Of a stretch of DNA of 64,000 bases, positions 25,953 to 37,460 are shown one piece after another. Positions within the stretch are counted from its first letter, which is position 1, and every line of letters starts with the position of its first letter. The notes beneath the pieces are model-generated. The model searched no databases and was not told where the DNA came from. It worked only from the letters and a program-made list of their open reading frames with translations. This DNA comes from Zopfochytrium polystomum (taxonomy: Eukaryota; Chytridiomycota; Chytridiomycetes; Chytridiales; Chytridiaceae), in assembly GCA_025765615.1 (NCBI GenBank), contig JAIVFJ010000132.1:87001-151000 (forward strand), read 5' to 3'. The position numbers were made by a program, and so were the translations under genes.

Positions 25953-28900
25953 CTACTTTTTATTGTTTGGATTGACATTCGTTACACCCGCCATAGCCAT
26001 CGCCGATAGGAGCGAATTGTTCACTGCAAACCCTTTCTCAGGTATAGCCCGCACGTGGGAGGGAACAGACCGTTGACCCGTTTGCAAAAACGACCCCAAA
26101 CTAACGCGAGACTCTTCGGCCTCAGCTGCAGTTGCTGCGATGCGTCCGCCACCTGCAAACCGCGACCCTCCTCGCTTTCGAGGATCGCGGCCAGCCAATG
26201 CTGACTCCACGTCTTCCTTTCCTTTGTCCTTGTACGCTGGCTGATTAGTGTGGCCTCTGGCTTGACCACCATGGTGTCTACCAGCTCTTTCCCCTCGACG
26301 CATTTCCTGGTCGCCAGCGCCAGCTTTGCTCAAAATGAGGTCGAACGAGTCCGGTAGCTGCCCAGCCATAACGGCGGCTGCTGCCAATGCTGTGGAATGG
26401 TGGAGATAGAATTTTACAGGTTGCGGCTCCGGTTGCTCCAAAGTTGGGGAGAGGAGCGGCGAAGGTCGAAAGTGAGGGTTGAGGTCCGGTATGGTGGGTG
26501 CACCATAAAGCTCTGCGGAAGCGTTGCCAAAAAGCTCTCCGGGAACCAGACTCGATCGTCCAAGCTGCAGAGGAATGCGGCATGGATGCTTTGACACTGC
26601 CTTGGCCGTGTCCGCGTGAAGCGTTGAGGAAAAAGATTTTACCGTCACGGAGGAAAACGGTTGGGATGGTGGTAATGTGGGCCCAACCATTCGTCGAGGC
26701 AATCTATCAAAAGAGCTGGAAGTGCTTTTTCGGCCGCAAACGCTGCTTGTCAAGCTTCCACTTCTGCGACTAGCACCGCTGCTATTACTGGATACCGATA
26801 TGCGGGAGGAGCTGGGGACATATCTGCACGCGACTGGCTCACGGCAGTCCGGCGTCAATGAGATCAAGTCGATTGCTTTTTTCGGGCTTCGCAGCGACAG
26901 TTGGATCCATTGATGGAGTAGTCGGTCGTAGTATGGAAGGCTGCACGCGAACATTGAATGGTAGCGCTCTGATTCTGCGGAAGGAAAAAGCCTTTCGAAC
27001 TGGCCCGCCCGACAGCGCTGAGATATCCATTCATTTAAACGTACGTTGTCCTGGTTTCACCCTTACCTCATCCTCCACAAGTCGAAGAACCCTCTTGTCG
27101 TCATCCGTCAAGTCTGGTAAAAAATTGAGCGTGCGGTTTTTTGAGTAGCTTTTATGCTTGATGCGCTCGTTCGTGTTCAACAAAATTCTATCGTGATACT
27201 TTCTTTTCAACAAGATGTCACAATCAGCGCTTTGTGCGTGCCGTTGTAGAACTTTGACATGTTACCTTTTTGCGCTGAGTTGGCAATGGCTCAAGTTCTT
27301 CAAGCTAAATCCAATCAGATTGAACAAGTCTGAGCACAAATGGGACTTGATTCGTTGGTCCAGCTCGCACGACGCTTTCAAAGAGGGAGATATGTTGACC
27401 TCCATAAGCCAAGGCTTAAGTCGCTTATCCAGAAGAATGTCGAATCCGAATAGTTCGTAGCAGCTTGCTCTTCACAAGATAGTAAGAGCTCAAGTCCCAA
27501 TCTCTTGGGGAAACCTACGGGTTTGACACAAACATTCTTGATCCACTGGAATTTGCCGAATGCGTGCTGATGATGGTTGCAATCATAATGTGCCTGATTT
27601 TGGCCATTATCTGATCAAAGTCAATTTTCTGCCGCTGAAAATATTCACGAAGCAAATCTAAAGACCTTCGAAAGTTACTTCGAATTATAAGTTCGAAAAT
27701 AAGCTCCCCCATCTCTTCCCTTACCATTTTCTCGCTTTAGTGCAAAACCGAGGATCGTTCATTGGAAATGTTTGAGCGGTCTCTTGAAAGCTTTCTGATT
27801 TTCTTTTCTTGGAAACGCTGTAGTTGGTCAAATGAATAAACCTGTTACGCACACTTTTGATTTGTGTGCTCTGTGAATACCTTTTTATTTGGTTACAGAA
27901 TTATATTAGTAAACTCGCTGTGATGATTGCAATACATAAGATTACTTGTCGGCCGCAAAGCGCACAATCCCTTCACGAAATAGATAAATTCGTAGAGGAT
28001 CGAAGCTGGGAACTGCAACGTACAGGCGAATGTCGAATTTTCGACCATCGATCAAATACGGATCCATTATGTACCTTTGCGAAATAGCATGTGTTTTCAG
28101 AGGCCCGCTGCGGAGAATAATGCAACGAATACCTGCAGACCACTGCCTCATTCTTGCGTGGAACATCGCTCCAACGGCTCACAACTCGAATGCCGTTTCC
28201 GCGAGCGGACGCGGGCGGTTTAATGATCCACAGAGCCTGAGTCGAGAAAACCTGCTTGAGCTTTCGTCTTTGCAGGGGAAGGATAAAAGTGTCCGGCAAG
28301 AAGGACAAAGTGTCCTACCCATTTGAAGGAAAAACGAATGGAAGAGTGAACCATTGCGTTTGTCGTCCTTTCTTTCACGGTGGGCCATGCAAAAGGAACG
28401 AGTTGCTTCCAAACCTGTTCATCCCGTAACCGCTCTTTCATCCGCATTGCATTGATGTAAAGTCGATCCTTTCTTCCAATTTCGAATGACATTGGAAAGT
28501 GGTTTACTTTCTGCCAGGGTCGCACGCCTTTGAATTTCTCGACGGGCAGGTGTTTTCCCCAATAGCCAAGCCAGTGCTTGCCACCTCGCACCAGCCTGAA
28601 TCCACATTTTCGAAGACACACTGAAAAAATTTGGTGGTGCGGATCGGGGTAAGGCTGATTTCAGGCGTTGCAAGTCTTCCATACCGCGAACAACTTTTGG
28701 AGTGTATTTGCAAATCTTCCACGACATTGCATTGCGTATCTCCTCGGGGAGGGGTTCGACTCGAAAATCACAAGAGGAGGGGAAACTTGAGATCAAGGCC
28801 ATTGAATCGAACGACGCTCGAACAATACCTTCTTCATCCTCGCGAGGAAAGTACAGCACTGCTTCTCCGCCAGCAAACACGCTTGGTATAATGGGCGGTC

Positions 28901-29498
28901 GCCGGCGGCTTCTTCCTTCATTTGCCGGCTGCTGGTTCGGTCGGCGGCTCGATACGCCGTCGTGAGCGTGACCATGACTCCAATGCTGAAGAACGGCGCT
29001 CAGAGACACAGCTTCTGATCCCTCAGAGATGTTTTCACCACCAATACCAACACTGCTGCTGCAGCTGCTTTCGCCCCCACCACGTAGATTCCGCTGACTC
29101 AAGCCTTCCGCGGTTCCTGCGTCGAGCTCGTCGTCAAAGTCACTGACCTCTTGCTCTTCTTCGTCGTCGTCATTGTCGACACTGCCTTCATTTTCGCTAG
29201 GGTCCGAAAGGCTTTCACTCTCTCCGCCTACCTTTGCGTTATCCTCGTCGCTTCCCGTCGAGGACGACAATTGTTGCGACGAAGCGGTAGAGTGGGCATC
29301 ATCTGCTTCATCAGTTTCGTCCGCGCCATCGTGATTGTCCAAAGCGGTCGTGCCGCTGTCACAGGAGGGGAGCGATCCAACGGAAATGGGCGAGGCGACG
29401 TTGTCGGGGAGGGCTAGCTGTTTGAGCAGTGTGGCCGGAGCGTGTGGGCACCCAGTGCGTTCACCATGTGCGGCTCGTTGGCGACGAGCCAAGTTCAT
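25953..29498 (-). CDS. TTLL4-type tubulin polyglutamylase
   Basis: A tubulin-tyrosine-ligase-like enzyme that adds glutamate chains to tubulin. From ATG 29498 there is an acidic, Ser-rich N-terminal region of about 200 residues. The TTL domain follows over several exons: SWKICKYTPKVVRGM, KHWLGYWGKHLP, VNHFPMSFEIGRKDRLY, WIIKPPASARGNGIRVV (ATP-grasp phosphate loop), GRKFDIRLYVAV, FDPLRIYLFREGIVRFA, YELFGFDILLDKRLKPWLME, and VNISPSL with the Mg-binding residues. A C-terminal segment reads LTDDDKRVLRLVEDE, FERLFPSAESERYH, matching TTLL4/5. A basic, disordered tail ends at 25953. Polyglutamylation is strongest on axonemes and centrioles, consistent with a flagellated cell. Minor exon boundaries around 27100-27250 are uncertain. 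Confidence 0.88.
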
Positions 29499-29959
29499 TT
29501 TTAAATGCGCGGGGGCAATTGTAGAAAATTTGTCCCGTTAGCCCCCCATTATTTTTACCACGTGTATGAATATTACTTTACTTTTTTTTTTTTTTCAGTT
29601 CTTTTTCTGGTGGTGGTTTGGTGGTCGATCCAAGGAGGCGTTTGCACTGTTCAATTGGCCGCACAACTGCAAGGAAATTCGTAAACACTCTTATTCCGCA
29701 CCAACAACGGAATCCGCACCGTCTTCATCTTCCTCCACCCTAAAAAAAAAATGAAAAAATGAACCTGGCCCCCGCCCCATAAAGAGAATGCAAATAAGGA
29801 GAGACAAACGAAGAAAAAGAAAAAAAAAACGGGAAAAAAAAAAGAAGAAAGGAAAGAATTCGCTCTCGGCCCAAAAAAGAAAAAAAAAGAAAAAGAAAAC
29901 GAAAAAAGAAAAGAGGAGTTTCAACACTCTTTCGATTGGCCTCAACACCAACAACAACG
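29499..29959. promoter_or_regulatory. Divergent promoter TTLL / GCDH
   Basis: This 461-bp spacer is highly biased: a T-run at 29579-29598, then an A/G-rich purine tract at about 29740-29920 on the plus strand just upstream of the GCDH start. No coding potential seen. The purine tract resembles a poly(dA:dT)-type nucleosome-depleted promoter. Confidence 0.45.
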
Positions 29960-30086
29960 ATGAGCCTCCTTCCCCGTTTCTCCGCAACCGCAACCGCCGC
30001 CGCTGCTGCTGCCGCCAGACGTAAGCAAGTCTCTGGCCCTCCCCCAACCCGACACGCCATCCCACGCGATCCCCCACCACCCTGGG

Positions 30087-30126
<40 letters not shown>

Positions 30127-31978
30127 TAGCTGCTAACCTCGCACGGACCTTTCCCATTCGCACTTGCAGCAGCATGCCGCCGAGCGTTCTCCCATTCCAC
30201 TCCGTCTTTCGCCTCGAAGATCGGTAAGTGCAGGTCGTCAGGCGGGTTCTGGAGTGGACTCGGCTCGACGCAATGCGCTCAACCGTGATCGTTGTTAACC
30301 TATTATTTCGCGCCGACCAAAACCCAGGGCCAGCAAAGATGGCCCGGTTCGACTGGACTGACCCGCTTAACCTCAACTCGCTGCTGACCGAAGAGGAAAT
30401 TATCGTTCGCGATTCTGCCCGACAGTACTGCCAGTCGAAGCTCATGCCCCGAGTTACAGATGCTTTTCGGAACGAAGGTGACTGACGAGATTCACGTTTT
30501 GCTATGAAAGTGGTGATCTTCTCACCCCCAATCTTTGCAGCATTTCACCGCGAAATATTGAACGAGATGGGCGAGCTGGGCATGCTCGGCGCGACAATCG
30601 AAGGGTATGGCTGCGCGGGCGTCTCGTCGGTGGCATACGGGCTCATCGCCCGCGAAGTGGAAAGGTTGGTCGTGTGAGCGATTTCACCACAAAAGCCATT
30701 AAAACCGCCAAAACTGACAAGCAAAAACCGACAACTTGAAAAACTCAAAACCCCACATCAAAAACCCCTCGAAACTCGAAAAAACCCAATCCCACGACAG
30801 AGTGGACAGCGGCTACCGGTCCGCCATGAGCGTGCAGTCCTCGCTCGTGATGTACCCGATTTACGCCTACGGCACTGAGGCCCAGCGCGAGAAGTATCTT
30901 CCAAAACTTGCCAAGGGTGAGCTGGCGGGTGCATTCGGCCTCACAGAGCCCAACCACGGTAGCGACCCGGCGGGGATGGAGACCACGGCCAAGAAAGTTA
31001 GCAACGGCACCTACCTGTTAAACGGGCAGAAGACATGGATCACGAACTCGCCGATTGCCGACGTCTTTGTCATTTGGGCGAAAACCGAAGACGGCAATAT
31101 TCGCGGCTTCATTCTTGAGCGGGTACGTTCAGCAGAGAGGCAATAAGCGAGTATAATTGACGGCCAGCTGAAAACCGCGACCGCATAAAAAAAAAAAAAA
31201 AAAAAAAAAAAAAGGGAATGAAAGGACTTTCAACTCCGAAAATCGAGGGGAAGTTCTCACTCCGCGCATCGACAACCGGCATGATCTTCATGGAAGACGT
31301 CGAAGTGCCGGCAGAGAACTTGCTGCCGAATGTCTCGGGACTGAAGGGCCCGTTCGGGTGTCTGAACAACGCTCGCTACGGCATCGCGTGGGGCGTCATG
31401 GGCGCCGCAGAGTTTTGCCTCGCACAGGCCCGCGAGTACACGCTGAACCGAAAGCAGTTTGGAGTACCGCTCGCGAGGTTCCAGCTCGTGCAGAAGAAGA
31501 TGGCTGATGCCGCGACGGAGGTAATGTTTCGCTTTTCGGTTTTTTCCTACTCGCTCATTCGTCGACGCGCTCAACCCTTTTTTATTTTGAATTTATTTTT
31601 ATTTTTTATTTATTTATTTTTTTTTTTTTTGGAAATCCCAGATTTCGTTAGGCCTCCAAGCTGCATTGCAGGTGGGCCGCCTCAAGGACGAGGAAAAGGT
31701 GGCGCCCGAAATGATTTCTCTGGTGAAGCGCAACAACTGTGGGAAGGCTCTCGCCATCGCGCGCGAGGCCCGCGACATGCTGGGTGGCAACGGCATCGCC
31801 GACGAGTACCACATTATTCGTCACGTCATGAACTTGGAGGCGGTATGAAACTCCCACCTAGCCCCCTTGCACCCTGACAATCGCTTTGCAGGTTAATACG
31901 TATGAGGGGACACACGACGTGCATGCGTTGATCCTCGGACGAGGAATCACAGGGCTTGCAGCATTTCACGCATCATGA
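29960..31978 (+). CDS. GCDH: Glutaryl-CoA dehydrogenase, mitochondrial
   Basis: An acyl-CoA dehydrogenase-fold flavoenzyme that oxidises and decarboxylates glutaryl-CoA to crotonyl-CoA in lysine and tryptophan breakdown. The N-terminus [20 protein letters not shown] plus [15 protein letters not shown] is a mitochondrial presequence split by an intron that holds a GT microsatellite. The mature chain begins [17 protein letters not shown], as in GCDH. Further motifs: [76 protein letters not shown], and [20 protein letters not shown], whose Glu is the catalytic base. It ends AAFHAS, TGA 31976-31978. One intron carries a 27-nt A tract and another a long T tract next to its acceptor. Confidence 0.95.
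30088..30125. repeat. (GT)n microsatellite in GCDH intron 1
   Basis: About 19 GT dinucleotides lie inside the first intron of the glutaryl-CoA dehydrogenase gene, between a GTAAGC donor at about 30020 and the acceptor near 30168. Confidence 0.95.
31187..31213. repeat. Poly(A) tract in GCDH intron
   Basis: A run of 27 A residues in an intron of the dehydrogenase gene. A second low-complexity A/T-rich tract ending in T14 (about 31579-31630) lies in the next intron. Confidence 0.9.
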
Positions 31979-32436
31979 TGAGGAGGACATTGCTTGTTCG
32001 CGTCGGAATATTTCAGCCCTACCATGTTGGCAGCAAGAAAAAAAATAAAAAAATAATAAAATAAAATAAAATCAATGGCGCCTCCTCCTCGATTTTCCTC
32101 CATTGTCCAGGAGAAAAGATGCTGCCGTTCCGTTTGTTTGAAGTTGGTAAGGTATTTTCCTCAAACCAATGTGGAGGCAGGCCACTGCAACATTCCTGAA
32201 TGCACAGAGTTCATCGCTGCAGGCAAAACACCACAGCGATGGAAAAATCCAGTGAGGAAGTTTTCCTTGTGCGCGTGGGTAAGCTTGACTCTTTGGAGCC
32301 AGCTTCAAAGGTTGGTTCAATGCTTTGCTGTGTTTTTAAATGCGCCCTTCACATTTTGTTTGCGACCGTGACCAGATTTTATATATTGTATTTGCCCGAT
32401 GGGGAAAAAGGGATGATAAAGGAACACCATAAAAAA
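31979..32436. other. Convergent spacer GCDH / RRM-like gene
   Basis: Between two convergent stop codons. It starts with an A-rich stretch containing AATAAA-like signals at about 32036-32075. No supported gene. Confidence 0.45.
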
Positions 32437-35400
32437 TCAAAGACCCCACGGCTTGAGCACGAGAGCAGAGTGCCCAACGTGAACAGTCTTCATCCTCCAC
32501 TGGCTGGCGAGCGCTTCGCTGGAGAAGGTGAGCAGGACAGTTTTGGTCGGCGTTTCCGTCCTCTCGACTTTCACCTCCGCCGGGGCCAAGTGGCCTTTTC
32601 TGTCTCCCAGTCTTTGCCTTCTCCGACGGCATAGGTACTTTTTCCTCCTCCGCCGCGGCTGCAACAGAACTCTCCTGAAGCTCCACCCCAATCACCACGC
32701 GGTTAGGGAATAGTTTGGGGAAAATTCGTGAAATAGACCGTTCGGGGAGCGATGCAATTTCCGGGGTAAGGTCCACCGTTAATTTGTTCTAATTTGTTTA
32801 TCAACAAACGGTCAGAGAGTAGGCAATAGAGTTCACTTACAAGCTCCACAGCTGTCAATGTAACGACAAATCCTCGGAGGGTCGCTTGCATTCCTTTCGC
32901 TTTCTCAGCTTCTTGACGTGATTGAAATGCCACCAGGATGACTGGATTTCCAAGAACTGTTGAACGAGCCGGGTGGTTGGCTGGTTTGTTTTTTGAAGCC
33001 CGAATAGATATAGCCCGAATCGGAAGAGCCATTAGAGCGAAAATATCGAGCACGTCAGCAAAAGGCAGCTCGGCGTCAAAGTCAGCAGGAAGGTACAGTC
33101 GGAGAACCGAGTCATGTGGTCCCAGGTCGTCCTGCTACAGGTCTCGTTAGGACAGCCCGAGTACGATGATTGACCTACGTCATCCGACGGTCCAAACTGG
33201 AAAAACTTCCCCTCTGCCAGGAATCCCCCTGAGCAGGCCCGAGTAGCCTCGTCGGCGTCAGTGAACGTTAACTTGACCAGAGATTCTGTTTTTTTTCGGT
33301 ATCTTAACATTGAGGCAGAGAAATAAACGGATTACCTTGAACCGAATACTCGCAATGGTGAGCTTCCTTCCTACTAAGGCGTGACGCTACGCTGCCCTTG
33401 ATTGCAGAGGGGTACATTTCGAAAAAATCTCCGAGCGTCATGTTGCCTGCGGTGTCGCCGGGAAGGAGAATTGCGTAGGTGCAAGCACTTCCTTCAATGG
33501 GAGAGTGCGAGTTAGACAACAGGTATGCAACTTGTGGAGGCTGCTGCGCGAAGGAAGGGCGATGGTGCTGATGCATGTGAGCTGAGAACATCGGGTGATT
33601 GACCATTCCTGGACTGGGAATGTACGGAGGGTACGGAACGATTCCCAAAGGCTGCCCCAGATGTGCGAGATTGGACGGGAGGTACGTCTGCTGAGCAGCT
33701 CCGAATTTTGGACCATTGTACTGCCATGCTGGCTGTTACCCGGTTTATTTTAGTTTGCATAACTCGAGGAAATTGTCAATACCTTCTCCGCAGGCACAAA
33801 CTCCGCAGCCCCAAAACGAAGAGGTAGTTTCCCTTGGGAAGAAGCGGATTGGTAATCTGCATCGCTCGACGCTTGGCCGTGACTGGGGTCGACGGGCGGG
33901 TCTTCCACATATTGCTATTCAAGAGTCATTCAGGCCTTAACTGATTCAAGCGCACCATACGGCATATCATTACCTGACCATACCCAGTCAAGGCAGGCGT
34001 TTCTGCCGAGTCCTCACAGTCTGCGACTTGGGAGGAGGTGGAGTAGCCTGACTCGTGAATTGAGCCATCTTCCTTGAAAGTGACATGAACCTGCGTGTCA
34101 CCGACGTCGGCACCTTTTGTGATGCTGCTCTCCTCGACATCCAACAGCCCGAGTCGAGAGTTGCCTTCATTCGCGACTTCGTCATCCTGACCGATCCCAA
34201 CCACATGTCCCTGGCTCTCTTCCGTGGGTTCGGATGAATTTTCTTCCGAGGCATATTCAGCGGAATTCTGCGACAAAAAGTTGGAGTCGCCGAACTCGCT
34301 TGAGGCCTGCAGGCTTGGTTGCGTTTCCGATGGCGCGTCTCCACGATCAAATCCACTGTCCACAATCGATTCGAGAGCGACTTTCTCACCAAGCTTGGAC
34401 GCATTAGACGAATCCTGGGAGTGCGAGCGATGCTTCTTAACATCACTTTGAGGACGAGACTTCGCCACGAAGACATAGGATGGAGCTTCTGACTGTCGCG
34501 CTTCTCCGATAGCCTCATCCTTCGATTCAGGGTGCCGACGTTGTTCGACGCGAATGTTCCTGAATGGTCGGCTGCGTTCGCGGTGAGAATTTTCCCCGCC
34601 ACCCCAGTTGAGGCGCGGCAATGCACGTACACGATGCGATCCGCTCAGTGATGGCACGGTAATAAAGAGTTCTCCCATGCTGCGGGCGGTCTCTGCATCT
34701 GCCGGCGATCGAAAGTTGACGAAAACATGGACATGCGAAAACGTCGACATTGAATCAGAGTTGGCAGCGGAGGGGTATCTGCGGACAGCGGCGTCGCAAG
34801 CAGACGGGTAAGCCACGAGCAAGGCGGTCTTCAGATCCTGGTCCTTCAAAGAAGAGAGAGTCTCCGCAACTTCCATTTTAACTCCCATCTGTGAAAGCAT
34901 ATTCAATTGAAAACATCTCGCACGGAGCCAAATTACACTCACGGTGCGTTCATCGAAAACATAAAGCTCGTGCCGCTGATTTTTAAAAACGACAGCAAGA
35001 GGTTTGCCACGGTACTTCGCCTCAAAGCCATTCGGTGTGGTATCATTCTTTAGATTGATGTATACAAATGGATCCTTCCGTAAAGTGGTGGAGTTGCGAA
35101 TGTCTTTGATGTGCTGGGCATCCTGCGATGGAAACGCGCTGCGGATTGCTTCGTGCGGAAGATCTTTGAGAGACTTGGGTAGGTCGATTCTCAGGCTGCG
35201 ATGAAAGCCATTGTTGCCTGACGATCGATTCTCTTGCTATTTGTTGATTTCCGCGAGAGTGGTCAGCCAGGTCAAGACGAAGGGGAAGGGGGCGGAGAGG
35301 CGGGGCGGGGACGGTCAAGTGAGGGGGTCGGTAGTCGTCGCAGCTAGCGCTGCTTGGAGCGACAAAGCAAGGAGGAGCAGAGACAGAGACAGAGACAGGG

Positions 35401-35522
35401 AAAGCAACGAGAGTGTGGAGAGAGAGAGAGAGAGAGAGAGAGAGGGAAGAGGAGGAGGAGGCACGGAGCAGTCGAAGGGCTGAAGAAGGCTCGAAACCCA
35501 AACAAACCTGATGCGACGACAT
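32437..35522 (-). CDS. Multi-RRM-like putative RNA-binding protein
   Basis: Exon 1 encodes only MSSHQ (ATG 35522-35520). A 271-nt intron holding a GA tract joins it in phase to QENRSSGNNGFHRSLRIDL. Then come several segments with the beta3-alpha2-beta4 look of RRMs: PFVYINLKNDTTPNGFEAKY, HVHVFVNFRSPADAETARSM, LVKLTFTDADEATRACSGG, NPVILVAFQSRQEAEKAKGM and KTVLLTFSSEALASQWRMKT. One has a preceding beta1-alpha1 part (LRLYLPADFDAELPFADVLD). None has the aromatic RNP1 consensus. Between repeats 2 and 3 is a long acidic Ser-rich disordered region (about 34560-33980) and a His/Pro segment (AHMHQHHRPSFAQQPP). I do not recognise the family. Role in RNA binding is inferred only from fold-like patterns. 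The 3' end at 32437 depends on one unproven intron. Confidence 0.55.
35419..35444. repeat. (GA)n tract inside intron 1 of the RRM-like gene
   Basis: About 13 GA units on the plus strand within the first intron (35507-35237) of the minus-strand gene. A second, longer tract lies just upstream of the same gene. Confidence 0.85.
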
Positions 35523-35597
35523 GTTCCCCCTTTCTTTTTTTTTCCTTTTTTTTCCATGACTGGCCATTTTTGAAACCACAGAGAGACAGAAAGACAG

Positions 35598-35601
<4 letters not shown>

Positions 35602-35661
<60 letters not shown>
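35602..35661. repeat. (GA)n tract in divergent promoter
   Basis: Sixty bp of pure GA in the 188-bp spacer between the divergent RRM-like gene (start 35522) and the CCCH gene (start 35711). It is centred between the two starts. Confidence 0.95.
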
Positions 35662-35663
<2 letters not shown>

Positions 35664-35710
35664 GAGTTGTGGAAAGTGAGAAACAACGCCGCGAACCAAC
35701 AGTTTTTCTC

Positions 35711-37460
35711 ATGTTTCGAAGCGAAGATGCTGCTGGGGCAGGGCCGAACAGCCCCAGCGGAATCCATCAGAGCCCGTACAGCCAGTCTAACTTGGCATCC
35801 ACGAACGGCAACACGGTGACTGCACAGGATAGGTTGCTCCCAATCATGTCCTACGAGCGCGTCTCGGCAAACTCAATGACGGACAATGTGAGGGATCCAA
35901 ACTGTGTCCAGCTCACTCTAAGACAGCTACCCCCAGTACCCGATCAGGAGATCGATGGACTCGATCCAATCGCAACAGCATATGCTCATGTTACAAACAC
36001 ACCACCAGCAGCAGCAAGAGCAGCAAAATGGAAGTAGCAGCTCAAAACGCCCGAAAAAGAAGCACTTTTTGCACAAGACCGAGCTCTGCCGAACGTGGAG
36101 GATGTACGGTACCTGCCCGTAAGTGAGCAGGATATCGTGACTCTCTCACAACAGCACTGCCATCAGGTACGGGAGCAAATGCCAGTTCGCGCACTCTGAG
36201 TCGGAGCTACGTGTCGTCACGAGGCATCCGAAATGGAAGGTACAGCCGATTGTTTTTTTTCGGTCGCGTAGTTTTTCTAAAACTGAGCCTTTCAAGACTG
36301 CTCTTTGCAAAAGATACTGGATGACCGGGACGTGCCCATACGGCGATCAGTGCAGCTTTATCCATCGCCTTGAGGAGTCCGCAATTTTTCGGCAAGGACC
36401 CGCTGATATCCCCCCTCTCGCTGCCTCCCGACAACAGCAGCTCCAACTTCAGAATCAAGCTCCAGTGGATTCCGTGTGGCAACAGCAAACGATGGCGACA
36501 GGTCCCGCACAGCTGTGGGAGATCAGCCAACAAGGACTCTCTGAACCCGATGCAGTTCAAACTCAGCATGAATCAGTTTATGAAATGATCCCAAAGCAGT
36601 CTTTCCTGAGCACCAAGTTTGCGGCTCAGGGGGAGACTCCAATTATTGGGAAGCTGGACGAACCAATTTTGGAACTCGATGTGCCCTCGTACTCCGTTGG
36701 ACGGACTTCCACGACTGTGCCTGAGCAGGAAGCGTCGGAAGGGGATGCTAGTCCCGCGGCAACCCGAGCGCCTCGACGGAGTTTCACGTTCGATTCTAAT
36801 TACAACTCTCCCGAGATCAGTGGCTTGAGCCGTAGCCAAAGTATGTCGGCGAGCCTCTTGGACCCCGTGCCTTTCATCTCGTCGAACACGTCCACCCTAC
36901 CGTTGTCGCCGAGCTCTTCTTCCTCGTCCAACCCGTCGCTACCAACATCTCCCCTGCTCCCTCTGTCTCCTCCGAGCACTCCCCTTGCCGGTTCGCCCGA
37001 CTCGGGTCGCCTCTTCTCCGGCCCCAATGTTTCATCTACCGGCGTCTCAGGCAATGGTCCACGAACCACGGCGCAGCAGCAAACTACTCACCCAGTTCGC
37101 CTTGCCCGCCCTACTCATACCCGTTCGCAAAGTTTTCACTCTATTGGGGTAACTGGCGGAAAGTCGTCAGGATTTTCGTCCTCGCTCAGCAGCTTAGATG
37201 ACGAGCTGTCTTCATCGCCTCCTTCATCATTCTTAGCCTCAAGCTCGCTTTCATCAAGCCCTGTTCTGTCGGGCACCTCGGCTACAAAGAACCCGTTGAA
37301 CCAAGTATATTCGCAACCGCATCGGTACTACCCTCACTCAGGTTCCCTGGCGCGTGCATCGAGCATCTCATCCTCATCAGCGGGTCTCAGCGATTGGGAA
37401 CCAGAGCAGGAACTGCTGGCGAAGCATTTGAGAACCTTGAAGATATCTCCTACTTTTTGA
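35711..37460 (+). CDS. Tandem CCCH zinc-finger protein, TTP type
   Basis: Exon 1 begins MFRSEDAAGAGPNSPS. An intron at 35888-35936 leads to YPIRRSMDSIQSQQHMLM, a Gln-rich stretch, and a basic block RPKKKHFL. Two CCCH fingers follow: HKTELCRTWRMYGTCP with the rest after an intron (YGSKCQFAH), and FKTALCKRYWMTGTCPYGDQ CSFIH. Both have Cx8Cx5Cx3H spacing and the KT(E/A)LC lead-in of tristetraprolin/ZFP36 and yeast Cth1/2, which bind AU-rich elements in 3' UTRs and trigger mRNA decay. The 300-residue C-terminal region is Ser/Pro-rich, with RRSFTFDSN and RSQSFHSIG that resemble kinase/14-3-3 sites. A second, separate TTP-type gene occurs at 59705-61081. Confidence 0.9.

Noticed and set aside
29788..30024. 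Lys-rich plus-strand frame before the GCDH start
   Set aside because: It translates the A/G-rich promoter tract; the dehydrogenase frame starts at 29960 with a proper mitochondrial presequence.
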